A DNA stretch of 64,000 bases, taken from contig OX465583.1 in the NCBI GenBank assembly GCA_950022655.1, positions 12,237,298 through 12,301,297 on the forward strand, in the 5' to 3' direction. Origin of the DNA: Alentia gelatinosa (Eukaryota > Annelida > Polychaeta > Phyllodocida > Polynoidae). Made by a program: the position numbers and the translations under genes. Of this stretch, positions 21,483 to 32,945 are shown piece by piece (the first letter of the stretch is position 1; every line of letters begins with the position of its first letter). The notes beneath the pieces are model-generated. The model was not told the DNA's origin, did no database searches, and worked only from the letters and a program-made list of their open reading frames with translations.

Positions 21483-23029
21483 CCATCTCGTTCTGTGACA
21501 TGTACAGCATGGTCAGGACGTTCTATATAAATACTTCCCTGAGTTTCGCAGCTATATTGCAGCACGTACATATATAATATGACTAAGACAGTAAATTGAA
21601 TGTATGTGTAAAGAGATGAGTAAAATAAACCTTTAAAAGCAAAGTGTGATCATTGGCTGTTGTTCTGCATCGTCTTGATGGTTATTCTTTTTAAACCGAT
21701 GCAAACCCAGTTATGGCTTCCACTTGGAGAGAACAGCAATGTACCCTTTTTTCCTTTTTTTTTATAATCAGGGAAACATAGACACATACTATATCTCCTA
21801 GGATGTTCTGCCCTTAAATCATTCACTTCATTTTAAGTTATTAGGCGAACACCTACTGCAGGCTTAATTTACACAAGTCATTCATAAATGTGTCTCCTGT
21901 GAAGGAGGGGTAAATGCACGAGGGAGGAAGGTGTAGTTCAAGAAGGTCGCTTTTGTGCCCCATTTACTGAGCTGCATTCATTTCATTTTTCTAAAGTAAA
22001 GTAGGACAAGTTTCCTTCAGTATATAACGCTCTCCAAGCTGTTTCTCTGTTTGATCTAGGAGAGTGACACTGGTCAACAGCCTTTATGTATGGCTTGTAG
22101 TGTGGATTTGTCGTTAAGAGTATTTAAGGTAGCTTAAAAGCAGTGGGACTGTTACATAATATCCAGGGCTCTCCTTTCCTACATATACAATTTTAAGCAA
22201 ACAAATGGATCAAGTCTTGGCTAACTTTGCAAAATTTAAACGGGCTCCTCATAGTTATATTCACACCCCATTTCCTATCGTTTATCACGTTGTGTAGTCT
22301 GGGTCCTTTTAAAAATTAAATTTACCAAACAGGTGACTGAATTTCGTCTAGTTCATGTTGATGAATCTGATTTAACCCTGTGCCTAGGGTACATTCTCCT
22401 CAGACAGTAAGATCGATGGAGTAAGTCAGAAATTTGTTTATCTGGCTTGGAAACGGCTTACAAGTACTTAAATAGTGATTCACTGTTCCCTAAAAATAAT
22501 ATAATACCTCTAGGACACCTACAAAACATATAAGACCGCTAAGACACCTGCAACCAACCAACCGACATACTGAAATTAGTTAAATATTCTAATACCTTAA
22601 CTTTTTTTCCAACACAAGAAACTTTTTAGCAAAAATATTTTTAAAGTGAAGGGAGATTTTGCAAATCACATTCACTGATAGGGAGGTGGGTTAGCACAGC
22701 TATCTAGAGAGAAACCAACAAAAAAACCGGGCAGCCTAATCCTCTTCGCAGAAACACGGCCAGTCAAGGAATACCATTAGCCACAATGACGACTCTATTA
22801 CACCACACCTGACGAGATCTTGAGCACGTCGAAACCACTTCAACAGAAGGGGACACTTTCCGTATCTAAAAAATAATTATCCTCTCCTATAAAAAGAAAG
22901 TTGAAGAGACAAAAAAATGTAAACAAAAGGATTCAATTGTGCAAAAAAATAAAGAAGAAAACATAACAAAAGGACACAACCTACGCTAAGATAAACACTA
23001 AGTCGTCTCTCTTGATTAATTCGTTTAGG
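21483..23029. other. No gene seen
   Basis: AT-rich sequence upstream of the receptor promoter. I see no exon, LINE motif or clear inverted repeat. The related repeat piece continues to about 21540. Confidence 0.4.
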
Positions 23030-23440
23030 TTATTTCAGGCAGCCATATTGGATTTACACTAATGTACTCTATGGATAGGTCATCTTTGGTGTTTAATATG
23101 AATTCCCAACATTAGAAAATATATGTTAAGCATTTCAAGTCATGTTTATATCTTTATTTAATCCCAAATTAGGGTATTTTATAAATTTCAGGCAGCCATA
23201 TTGGATTTACACTCATTTACTGAAAAGATGCGATTTATTTTGTGATTGACCACCATGGAAAACATATATTAAGTATCTTAAATCGTGTTTATACCTCAAT
23301 TCAAATCAGAATTAGGGAATTTCATATATTTGGGTTGGCCATTTTGGCTTTATGCTAATTTGACCTACTTCCACCTTCTTCTTGGATTTCGATATTCAAT
23401 CTGGCAATATGTAAGGTATTCTGAGGTGAATGCCACTGGA
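23030..23440 (+). repeat. Tandem repeat, ~150-bp unit, about three copies
   Basis: The blocks GGCAGCCATATTGGATTTAC (and GGTTGGCCATTTTGGCTTTA in the last unit), AACATATATTAAG and AATCAGAATTAGGG-like recur near 23035, 23190 and 23330. Units are diverged. Confidence 0.6.
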
Positions 23441-23614
23441 ATTAATATATTGGTTTTTGTGGCTAGTCAAACCTTACTTTGACTGGACTGTTTGCTCACT
23501 ATGGCGTTTGCGACGTTTGCGGTACATCCTAGAATGGCCGAAAATGCGCTGGTTCAACGGTTCAACAGACTGTGGTAGGGGAATTGAGCAAGTCCGCTCT
23601 GTCCAGGGACCAAT

Positions 23615-23962
23615 AAGGAGCCAAAGTGAACCCGCTGCAACCACAGATAGCCAGTCACAAAATACCATTTCCGGGTATAGGCTCTCGATACTTAGACTAT
23701 GTAGGTTCGATGTGTGATTCTCCAATCTTTTAGATCCAAATTTTTAATAAACCTAACAACTGTCATCGTAGTTTCGAAACAGAGTTATTCAGAGACGATA
23801 GTAGTAAACTACACTTCAAAAGTAACAAAAAAGACCAAAAATGAAAGTCTAGCCTCAAACCCCCATAGGTTTGGCACTAAGCCTCGTTCTTGCGGACCAC
23901 CGGAAATGGTGTTCTGTAAACGGGTATCTGTGGTTTCAGCAGGATCACTTTGGCTCCCTATT
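23615..23962. mobile_element. TIR MITE (GGGAGCCAAAGTGAACC family), copy 2
   Basis: Left end AGGAGCCAAAGTGAACC and right end TCACTTTGGCTCCCTATT. The interior is nearly the same as 4733-5088. Several short open frames cross it and are not genes. Confidence 0.75.
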
Positions 23963-24390
23963 GCCTAGAGGGGATTCTTCCCAGGAAAATCAGCCGGGTT
24001 CTACATCAACGGTTTCTTCACCTGTGGTTTCACCACCCGTGGTTTCTTCTATGGTTTCTCAAACAACATCTTACAGGGCGACGCCTGTGATGCCTCAAGC
24101 GTGGGGTCAATCAAAGCTGTTCCTTTTCTGGTTTCTTTTTCATTTAGCAAGTGCATACTCTGGCAAGGAGAGTTATTCCGTTACAATGTTTTGATGGTAC
24201 AATTCCAATACATGGAAATAGGTCACACTATATTTGTTTCAAAAAATATTTAATACATCTAGTTATATATACAATGTAATAGGTTAATTGAGAAAATGAG
24301 GAATTAGATAATGGTGATTAGTAATATACAATCTCAATATCTAAAGCTTCTTCACTTTACTCCTAAATTCCTTTGTGGTTAAACTAAGCT

Positions 24391-24988
24391 GGGGCCGTTC
24401 AATGATAATTCTACGATACAAAAAGTACCGTACAAGTCTCATTGGTGCCAAAACGTGGCATAAAAAGGTATTTCGTAGGCGTACAAGCCTTTGACGATTT
24501 GAGAACCTTAAATGTCGTAGGTGGTGTAGCATAAGAAAACATTCATTTTGAAAATGTTGTCCATTTTGTCGTCCATTCGTAGTCCCTAAAGATACCTCTA
24601 TAGGCGTCGTACATGATGACAAACTCGTTTTTCATGCTCTAAATCTCATTCAAATTAAAATAGATTTTCAACAGAGAATTGTATACTTATGTGATACGTG
24701 TGTAGCAAATTTCATCATTTTATAAGAATCAACCCGTTTGTGAGAAACATTGTACCATTCGAACCGATCCAGAGGGACTGCACCACTCGGCCTGCTTTTA
24801 TCGGAAATACCACTGCATCGCTCGATGCCTATTGGCATTTATATAAAAAATGTGCTGAATGTTACTACTGATGCCAACGACTAGTTTTATGCTACCCAAA
24901 ATGAAAAAGGTTGCCTAGAATGTCGTTCATCGTTCGATATGTCGTGTCATCCAGCCTCCCGGACGACACAATTTTTTTCAACGGCCCC
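24391..24988. mobile_element. TIR element (GGGGCCGTTCAA ends)
   Basis: Inverted ends GGGGCCGTTCAATGA (24391) and TTTTTCAACGGCCCC (to 24988) enclose about 600 bp. A 93-codon minus-strand open frame (24341-24622) partly overlaps it but has no recognised domain. The inner part, 24650-24930, is shared inverted with 28305-28590. Confidence 0.5.
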
Positions 24989-24989
24989 C

Positions 24990-25205
24990 TGAGTCTCTGC
25001 CGGTATATCATTCCATAGGTTTACCCCCCTCCGAGACAGCGATTGTTTAACCGTGACGGTGTTGGGGCAGGGTAACCTGCATTTTATTTTGGAGCTATTT
25101 CTGGTCCATCCTTAGCGTGTATCTATCCAGTTACTGTTTATAATTGCCTTGTATATGTAAGCAACATTAATTGCCTTCTTCTGCAAATGGCAGGTGGACC
25201 CAGCA
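24990..25205 (-). pseudogene. LINE reverse transcriptase C-terminal remnant
   Basis: The minus-strand translation gives HLQKKAINVAYIYK, then after a stop KIKCRLPCPNTV, VKQSLSRRGVN and LWNDIPAE. The last part matches the RG..LWN.LP.E block that ends many LINE ORF2 proteins. It is a short decayed 3' fragment cut by the neighbouring TIR element. Confidence 0.55.
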
Positions 25206-25754
25206 CACATTTAATGGATGATTATTTAAAAACACCGGAACTGCCTTTGAAATATGTATTACTAGGATAAACTACTATGATAGGAAACATTTTGTGAATA
25301 CGTATAAGAACATAACATAAATATGAAGAAATATTATAAAATATGACAATCTGACAGTGATGTAATGTACTAAGATAATACATGAATTGATTAAGAATTC
25401 GATTCAAATACAGCGCTCATTAGTGAACAGTAATGAGTCCTTAAGACGCCCTTAGACATATTCTAAGTTCATAGGTGTGGGTGGGTCATTTATGAAACTA
25501 AAGTTTAACTAAAGTGCAGTCCGGTTCCAGAATTGATATTGTTTTAACAATTAATTACAATGATAAAGCTGATCTTCCGGCCACATTTTTGTAATTCTGA
25601 ACAATCTTTAGTCCCCTTAGCAATAGTTTCTCCAGCCCAGAGAGGTCAGCCTTTCTAAAGCTTTCTTGCACAAAGGAACTTCCTACCAGACTACGCCTCT
25701 TCTACTCCAGCTTGGTCACCAGCACAAGGGGTGCCTATACGGCATATAGCCTAT

Positions 25755-26057
25755 TATCCTACCCCTAATATAAAATCCCATAGGCTTAACATTGAGTTTC
25801 CGTATGCCACGCTGCCTGGCATACAGAGTTTTATATGCCACTAGTGGCATACAGAATTTTTATCACATAAAATTCCAAAATCGAGGAGACAGGGTAGGAT
25901 AAAATCAAAACCCGATTCGTTTTAATCATGGCCACCGTATGCCACGACTGGAGTTTTGGCTCCGGACTTCACTCGGCTTCGCCTCGTGAAATCACTATGC
26001 CAAACTCCAGTCGTGGCATACGGTGGCCAAGATTAAAACTCATCCAATTTTAAGATA
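25755..26057 (+). mobile_element. Foldback element DDF-A, copy 6
   Basis: Full-length plus copy. Apex TTCACTCGGCTTCGCCTCGTG, whose complement holds GGCGAAGCC between two GA steps. Arms GTTTTGGCTCC and CCAAACTCCAGTCGTGGC are well paired. Confidence 0.85.
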
Positions 26058-26578
26058 TGATCCATGGGCGCTGCCATGACGCCGCCCGAGTAGCTGTTCT
26101 TCACTAAAGGAGTTGAAAAAGTAGGTGTTCTTCACTATTGGAGGTGCAAAAGAAGTGAGTGATAATTGGGAAATGTCACTTTTTTGCCTTGCTCACATAT
26201 GTAAATAAAGTATTCCATGTAAAAGACATCATGTCCTGGGTTTTAGCATTATATCTTCATGCTCTGGGATCGGTGTAGAGAGTCAAAGGAACCTTGGTAA
26301 AACATTGGAAGGCAGCTGAATTTCGTAAGAACAAAGAGCCAGAATACAGGTTTTGTCCCCCGACCACCTAGTGACTGCTTCATGAACTAACAATAGCTCT
26401 GTCCCCTATAGAACAGAGCCCTTTATATTCGGTGAACCATGACCGTTGTGCCATGTGCACAGTCTATCCATTGGAGTATCATAAGCCATGTGACATTACT
26501 AAACTTCAGTTTGTTCATGTAATTTCTGTCAGTATGTCTATGCTCCAGTCTATGCTAACACAGGGGGTAGACGCTCCA

Positions 26579-26798
26579 GGGGCCCGTTCCTTAATCTAAG
26601 ATCGTACATTTAGACCATTTTCTGTAAGCTATAGAAACCCAGGGACAATGTGGGTCAATTTTAATCAACACGCATGGACGACCTTATGGATGAATAATAC
26701 AGTCTTAGGAACAGACTTTGTTATTATTAAATGGTAACATTTGTATAGGGTGCAGAAAAGGGTCTTCATGTACGATCCTAGAATATGAAACGGGCCCC
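26579..26798. mobile_element. TIR MITE (GGGGCCCGTT family), intact copy
   Basis: Begins GGGGCCCGTTCCTTAATCTA and ends TATGAAACGGGCCCC; the ends pair over about 10 bp. Inner blocks TTTCTGTA and TGCAGAAAAGGGTCTTCATG continue the symmetry. It abuts the next element at 26800. Confidence 0.7.
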
Positions 26799-26799
26799 A

Positions 26800-27165
26800 G
26801 GGACCTGTTTCACTAGTTGTGTGACATGTCTAGATGGCGTCTAGATGGTGTGTCCGGTTTCATAAGAACTAGACATTAGACTTTGTTTTGTTCGTTCTTG
26901 CTTGCACTGTTGGTGCCGCTTTTCATGTCTGTTTAACACTTTTGTTACGGAACTAGTGAAACAGCCTGGGAGCTGTTTCAAAACCATAGACTTAACCCAC
27001 GTTTTGAAACAGGTCCCTGATCCATGATATGTAGATTTGTCTAATTCTTATGTTTGGGGTCTGTCTTTTTCTAGGGGCAGATCTACTTGTGTTGTCACGA
27101 AACTAGACAACCCCAATATCTGTATGGTGTCACAGACATGTCACGAAACTAGTGAAACAGGTCCC
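26800..27165. mobile_element. TIR element (GGGACCTGTTTCACTAGTT family), copy 1
   Basis: Left end GGGACCTGTTTCACTAGTT and right end AACTAGTGAAACAGGTCCC. Inside, 26968-27019 is a separate 52-bp hairpin (GGGAGCTGTTTCAAAACC with its return). The copy at 49227-49587 has the same composite layout, inverted. A chimeric third copy is at 54426-54781. Confidence 0.75.
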
Positions 27166-27748
27166 TGGCTAGGCTGACCATGTAGCATTTCTTGCGGAGT
27201 GCAGAACATATTTAACCAGTCAATCCTTAGTTGATTATGATCAAGCAAGCAGAGAGCAAGCGGATTTGTTAGGCCCAGGTAATTTTAGATATGGAGATCC
27301 TTTGTTGAGTGTTGACTATTTGAATGCGGAAAGTCTCTGGCTTTTACGAAAGTCTCAGAAAAAGGTAAATCAGGAAAAGGTCTAAAAAAGGTAGCCTTTT
27401 GGTGTCTGTTTGTAGTTAGTTTAACGAGTGTGAAGGAGTCCAATTGGCTGTGTCCAGGTATCAGAACCAGTGCTCTGAGCGTGAAGGTAACCAATCTTTG
27501 GTAATATTGTAAAGTTCCAGTAATATACATCCCTATCGTGACCAATTATATTGGTTTCTATGCAAAGAGATTAAAGTCATCCAAATTGCCCGTATCTATT
27601 GGTACCAAAATGACTGCGCTAGTACAGTTGCCATCTTGTAGTAGTTCTCTCCCTGTCTTGATGTTGACCATATGGCAGCCATGTAGTGAATGGCATATTT
27701 ACCCTCATTATCACTCACTCTAGTTCCCAGTCTGGCCACATGGGTGCA

Positions 27749-27957
27749 GGCCGCTCTGACATGACACTGACACCTTAGTTGTCAGTGACATGAGCGGCCC
27801 TTCTTGGCATGTGTGACAGACCGGAACGAGACTGGTCAGTTCTGATTGGCTGCGACTCCCACAGGCAATCCCAGCACAGAGTTTACAAGCTTACCCTGAA
27901 CTCAGATGCCACCTGCTGTGTGTATATAAAGTGGATGCACATTTCAATTCATCAGCT
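27749..27957 (+). promoter_or_regulatory. Hairpin and TATA/Inr promoter-like block
   Basis: A tight hairpin (GCCGCTCTGACATG returning as CATGAGCGGC, 27749-27799) is followed by TATATAAA (27923-27930). TCAGCT lies 29 bases after TATAAA (A at 27954), in plus orientation. The layout is a good core promoter. It may be an LTR-type promoter or that of a decayed element; no PBS was recognised. Confidence 0.4.
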
Positions 27958-28063
27958 TAAGCTACTGCATTAAAGCTCAGTTAAGTTCTTGACTCATAGT
28001 AGTACATAGTACCTCTGTGTTTGAGTTCTTACTCCTTTCTTCTTAAGGCCTACACCTAGCTAG

Positions 28064-28309
28064 TCTGGCCCTCTAGACTTTACAATATGTCAAAAGAAGG
28101 GCTCAAACAATAAGAATGAATGGCTCATTGATGATGTAGATGAGGGATCTGACTCATGTGAATTATTCCGTCCTGCTATTTGTGGTGACAAGATAGGCAA
28201 AGAAATTGTATGTACTCTATCATCTTGTGATACCTTTGCAGATATGAATAGCCTAGATCATTGCCCTGAGGTTAGTAACAACCTGGACGACCTTTTTCAT
28301 TTAGGGTAG
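28064..28309 (+). pseudogene. Open frame downstream of promoter-like block
   Basis: Eighty-one open codons with no in-frame ATG near the start, ending in TAG. It is acidic and Cys-containing, with NEWLIDDVDEGSDS and NNLDDLFHLG. An ATG at 28086 lies in another frame, so a one-base change near 28090-28105 could have cut the start from this frame. Function unknown. The 3' end overlaps the repeat shared with 24.9 kb, which supports a mobile-element origin. Confidence 0.35.
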
Positions 28310-28590
28310 CATAAATCTTGTAGTGGGCATCTGCACTATTGTCCGCACAATTGACCTAATTCCAGGCGCCTAGAAATACGGTTCCTATATAAACGCCGAT
28401 ACCCACCAATGCATATTGAGTGGTGCAGTGGTATGGGTGAGACCAGCAGGCCGAGTGGTGCAGTACCTGTAGATCAGTGCGAATGGTCAAACATTTTTCA
28501 AATATGATTCAATCGCTAACACATGATGAAATTCGGTATACATATATCACATATGAATAGAATTCTCTATTGAAAATATCTTTTAAGTAT
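28305..28590 (-). repeat. Dispersed repeat shared with 24650-24930
   Basis: On the minus strand it shares TGCACCACTCGGCCTGCT, ACCACTGCA.C.CTC, TTTATATA and TTTATGCTACCC blocks with 24.65-24.93 kb in the same order. The match runs into AAATGAAAAAGG. Confidence 0.6.
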
Positions 28591-28722
28591 AGATCCACAA
28601 GAGGGTAGCGTTGTTGATAAAGACGGTTTGCAGGTATTGTGTGGTACACATGATTGGGGAATTGATTTCACTGATTAAGATTACCCTTGTAGTACTAGAG
28701 ACTTTACTGAATAACATAACTC

Positions 28723-28751
28723 CTGACGAAGACCAATTAATTGGTCGAAAC
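28723..28751 (+). ncRNA. Hammerhead-ribozyme-like core (incomplete)
   Basis: CTGACGA (fits CUGANGA) is followed by a perfect 16-base palindrome, GACCAATTAATTGGTC (stem II), and then GAAAC. That is the order of the hammerhead core. I could not place a convincing stem III with the UH cleavage site, so this may be a degenerate motif. Such motifs are known in Penelope-like retroelements. Confidence 0.3.
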
Positions 28752-29283
28752 GTTGAGCTTTTACATGATTCATCAATCACTCATCCCATTAATTTCACTG
28801 TATCTCATCTGTTAATCATCAATAAACCATCTTTGATATTATTTGAACGAGTCTGGTTTTGTGTGGTAAAATCCTTTCTTTCTCTTGAATAACATTTTCT
28901 TGGAAATGAACGTAATCCTTGAAATATTTGCGTATTTTGAAAGTATTGTTTTGATTATGGCGGCAGAGATGAGAACGCAGAATATATTTTTGATGGAGTT
29001 CAAAACGGTCTTAAAATCGCATATTTGAAATTCGATGATACTTATGATGCCTTCAATTACGCCAGTTTATTACCCACCCAATACGGAGTCTCCATACTAA
29101 ACCTATGTAGCCTACAGATCGCTACTGAGTAGAATACGGACCTCCGGAATCTCCTAGGAGGATACAGATTTTTTAGATGAAAGTAGTCCCCAAACGTCAG
29201 TAAAAAAATGGAAACATAACTTCTTAACTACATTGAAAAGTTTTCTGACGATCATATTTATGGCTTAAATGTGGGTAATAAAT

Positions 29284-29429
29284 ACAATATAACCATGATT
29301 TGGATCTGCGTGGTCGTATTCTGCTCGTAGTTGACGCTACGCATTACACCTCGCTATCGCTCGGAGTATTACTACGCGTCAACTACTCTGAGAATACGAC
29401 CACGCAGATCAAAATCATGGTAATATTGT
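29284..29429. repeat. Long hairpin with GC-GATA-GC apex
   Basis: ACAATATAACCATGATTTGG at the left returns as AAATCATGGTAATATTGT at the right. The arms TGCGTGGTCGTATTCT and AGAATACGACCACGCA are perfect. The apex read on the minus strand is CTCCGAGCGATAGCGAGG: GA, GC, loop GATA, GC, GA. It shares TACTACGCGTCAACT with the hairpin at 17472-17615. Positions 29430-30308 show no gene. Confidence 0.7.
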
Positions 29430-30308
29430 GTATATATACGACGCTCAATTCGTTTTTGGCATTTTCTAACTTTTACAAGAGTTTGTTATTTGGTGGAATA
29501 AAGCATCGCTATATTCCACCTATATAGGAGCACGTTGGATCCGTATGTTATATTGACTGCTTGTTGTTCTTCAAGTATGCCAAAATTCGTAATCTATGCA
29601 CAGCTTTTTTGTCCATATAGTTCTTAAAATTTAAGGTTTGGTCTCCTCTGTGTTTTTAAGTTTCGGTTTTCTTCTATATAGCATTGTTTTTGTTTTATTA
29701 TTGTATGATAGAAAGAACATTATTGAAACACAAGGAGTGTAGGTTGTCTAAATCTGTTTGTATCTCTTGCGCGACTTGTTTACTGCTACTTATATACTTT
29801 CTATGTTATTTCTGTAGACCAAAGAGATCTAGATCTGGGAGAAAATGGTGACGTCTTTGACGATAGTGATCTTAGTTTTAGCATTGGTATTTAATGGTTG
29901 ACTATATCAAAGGCCTTGGTCATATCAATGCATGTTGCTATAGTTAGTTTGCGATTGTTTATACTATATATGGAAGATATTATCAGTGAATTCAGAGGCA
30001 GATCCCACTGTCCAATGCCGCTATCTTAAACTCCCTGGTTTCTGTTGGGCTAACAATGTCAGAAGGGATTAAGTGGATACTCTCCGAAATCTGTCAAAGC
30101 CCAGATTAAACTGACCGACTTTAACTAAGGCTAGATGTAGGTAGATCTATATTCGAAGACTATTCAAGAACGGAATAAGAAGCACCGTCATGTTAAAGGT
30201 AAAATATAAGTAAGTGTAAAAAAAAAACGCCACAGCTTCAAGCCGGTTGATGTTTCAGAGACAATTCATTAGATATTTAGGTGATCACAAGGTAGACATT
30301 AGGCTTCT

Positions 30309-31019
30309 GGGCCCTGTTTTTTAGTCACGATATCGCTATTCTACGATCACCTAAGATCGGATCAAGATTTTACGCGTTTTTTTAAGACACAAGATGGCGG
30401 GTGTGCTATAGACAGGGTCGTAAGTCGAATCAAGGGATCTTGGGGAAATTCGTCTGAAGTTACGACAAGTATGGAACTGTCTTATGTTCTATAAAACGTC
30501 ACGGTGGATTTAATTTGAAACATCGGGCTATCGATCGGATATCGTACAAGCACTCTCCTAGCAGATCTTTCGCGGTAAAGCGCGCGGAATCTCTGCTGGG
30601 AGAGTGAAGTAAGCACAGAGTGAGGGTAGAGCTACACTGGCCACCAGAGCAGCGTTTGCTATGACGAAATCCAAACGCCGATATCTTCATAACGGTGCGG
30701 CTGATTTTCTTCATATGTGGTACGAATATAGGTTATATGTATACCTTACTCGTGTTCAAATTTCATCGCTTAATTCTTACGGGAAGTGAAGTTACGCATT
30801 TGGTACGACATGTCCAGAGTTGTCTTAGAGATACGACACTTATAGCCCCCGTTTCCGCCCCATTGGCCACCGACTGTCGTGACTATAGCACACTTTTTAG
30901 CTCCCTAAGTGTCGTATCTTCACTAAGTGTCGTACCCACTCTATGATCGTAGCTCTCTAGCACACTGACAGCAGATACGTGTCGTAAGTTACGAATGTCG
31001 TGACTAAAAAACAGGGCCC
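30309..31019. mobile_element. 0.7-kb TIR element (GGGCCCTGTTTTTTAGTCACGA)
   Basis: Perfect 22-bp inverted ends, at 30309-30330 and 30998-31019. No transposase frame of convincing length. An internal block at about 30700-30790 (TTTTCTTCATATGTGGTACG, GGTTATATGTATACCTTACT) recurs inverted inside the element at 54426-54781. Non-autonomous. Confidence 0.75.
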
Positions 31020-31422
31020 TGGACCTGGCATCTGGACCTAAAGGTAAATTCATTATCCCTTATGCCTGGAGAGGCTGGAGTTGGGCAAATAAAATCTCAT
31101 TGAATTTCATAATGAGGATAAGGATTTTAGTTGTCCTTATTATTAATTATTGATTGAAAGATATTGATATGAATGATTAATGATATATGTAATAATAATT
31201 GACTAATAGAGAAATGGGTCAATTATGAATATATAATATAATGAAATATAATAGAAAAGCCAAAGTGCCAGTATAGAGGGAATGGGAGGGTGTGAGAGAA
31301 AGATCATAAGGTACAGAAAGAGGAGGAAGAGGAAAAAGCGGCAGAGTCCGTATTTTTGACTTTTCCTTTCTGGTGAGTTACTAATCAGGGACCGTGGAAT
31401 AGTAGTCTTTGTTGTACTAGCT

Positions 31423-32003
31423 TCTTTTTTTTTCTTTTTTTTTTATTCAGGTAACAATTTTTACGACATACGTTATTCGCGCTGCAAAGAGGCGATCTTC
31501 CATAACGAAGTCACATAGACAACAATATATACAAATACCGGACAGTACATTACAGGACAGTCATTCATCCAATGTTATATACGTTATACACAATCTTTTG
31601 ATCGTCAATGTTATTAAGGTCTTTTGGCCTTTTCTTACGCTAAATCCTCATTGTTTAACAGTCCAGGTACAATTTCTTTAACCTTCATTTTAAAATTATC
31701 ACCACTTGGCTATTTTTGTACATCATGAGGGAGTTTATCCCAGTAACTTTTTCTTATATTTAGTGGTGACAATCGATACTTCTCTGTTCTTATCCTAGAT
31801 ACTTTCATCTTTATTTTATTTCCCGATCTTGTTCTATTGTCTTTTTCCTCAAATACATTGTCTATTTTCTCAGACCACCTTAGCTTAGGTTCGTTGTATG
31901 ATATTTTGCCATACCTGATGCTGGACGAAATTGAAAGATGAACAACACCCTTGACGACCGTCTTCATTGAGCATAGCATAAAACTAGTGTAGGTTGTCAG
32001 CAT
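31423..32003 (-). pseudogene. LINE 3' end with A-rich tail
   Basis: The minus-strand translation ends TEKYRLSPLNIRKSYWDKLP, then DVQK, a stop, then NFKMKVKEIVPGLLNNEDLA. This is the arrangement of the LINE ORF2 C-terminus (RG/RK..W..LP...F). The 3' side ends in an A-rich tract (T-rich on plus, 31423-31443). It is 5'-truncated, as is usual for LINE inserts. Confidence 0.6.
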
Positions 32004-32394
32004 TATCGTCCGTAGAGAATGTGATACAACCAGCCTATTTTCTTAGAGCATCGATCCCACCAGAGCAATCAGTTAAGTGGGTTTCACACAATGGGATTTA
32101 TGTATCTCACAGGGTGTTAGTATGAGACGAATCCTGCTGAGATTCTGTACTCGAATACAATTTCCTCATCTGAATTGTATGGTTCCATTTCCCTGAGACA
32201 AGTTTTTTCCCTGCACTTGTTGGTGACAATTACCCCTAACAAGGTACAGAATCCCATGAAATTTTGATTTTAGACACATTTTAGATTTAAGACCAATGCC
32301 GATCTACCGATTTCGGAACATTTATGTACCTTTGTCGGCGACAAACGGACGGTAATTTGTCTCAGCCAAGCCGTCCTAGCAGAGTCAGCCGGAG

Positions 32395-32705
32395 TCGGTA
32401 TATATGTAGGACAGCCGGGCAAGGGTGACCCACTGATTATTGAACCACCTAATATGTGTTATTCTCAAATCTTTTAAATCCATATTTTTATACACTTGAC
32501 AACTGTTATTGAAGCTTCGAGACAAAGACGATAGTAGTAAATTACACTTCAACAGGAACAAACGAAACCAAAAACTAAATTCTTTCCTCGAACCCCCATA
32601 GCTTTTCCCATCAAATATCGTTCTTATTGGCCTCAAGAAATGTTGTTTTGAGCATGCTGATGGCTTGAAAATCATTGGGTTTACGCCATAGGTCCAAAAT
32701 GAACG
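32395..32705. mobile_element. Decayed copy of the 4733/23615 TIR MITE
   Basis: Shares ATCTTTTAAATCCATATTTTT, GACGATAGTAGTAAA and CGAACCCCCATAG with the intact copies. Both ends are eroded. Confidence 0.5.
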
Positions 32706-32918
32706 TGTCAAATGTTTCTGAGCTGATTATTGTAGTATTTCCATGAGAAAAGGCCGGGTATAGTACCTTGTACGGTGAGGCTTGCAGTGTTTTCGTTCAT
32801 CTGGCCGTCCGCCAATTGGCGCCATCTATCGGAAGCGGGTGGAAGCAGCGCGTTTGGAGTGTTAACATCTTACTCGGAGTGGGATGCCCTCTGGTGAATA
32901 TATATGGTACTAGGCCAG

Positions 32919-32945
32919 TTTCTATGGAAACGGATGACGTCATCA
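32919..32945. promoter_or_regulatory. X-box-like plus CRE palindrome
   Basis: GTTTCTATGGAAAC resembles an RFX X-box and is followed four bases later by TGACGTCA, a perfect CRE. The pairing of the two sites is notable, but no gene start is seen beside it. Sequence match only. Confidence 0.25.

Noticed and set aside
23430..24194. Four overlapping open frames around 23.4-24.2 kb
   Set aside because: They cross the TIR MITE at 23615-23962, whose second copy at 4733 has different open frames; no selection on coding is seen.
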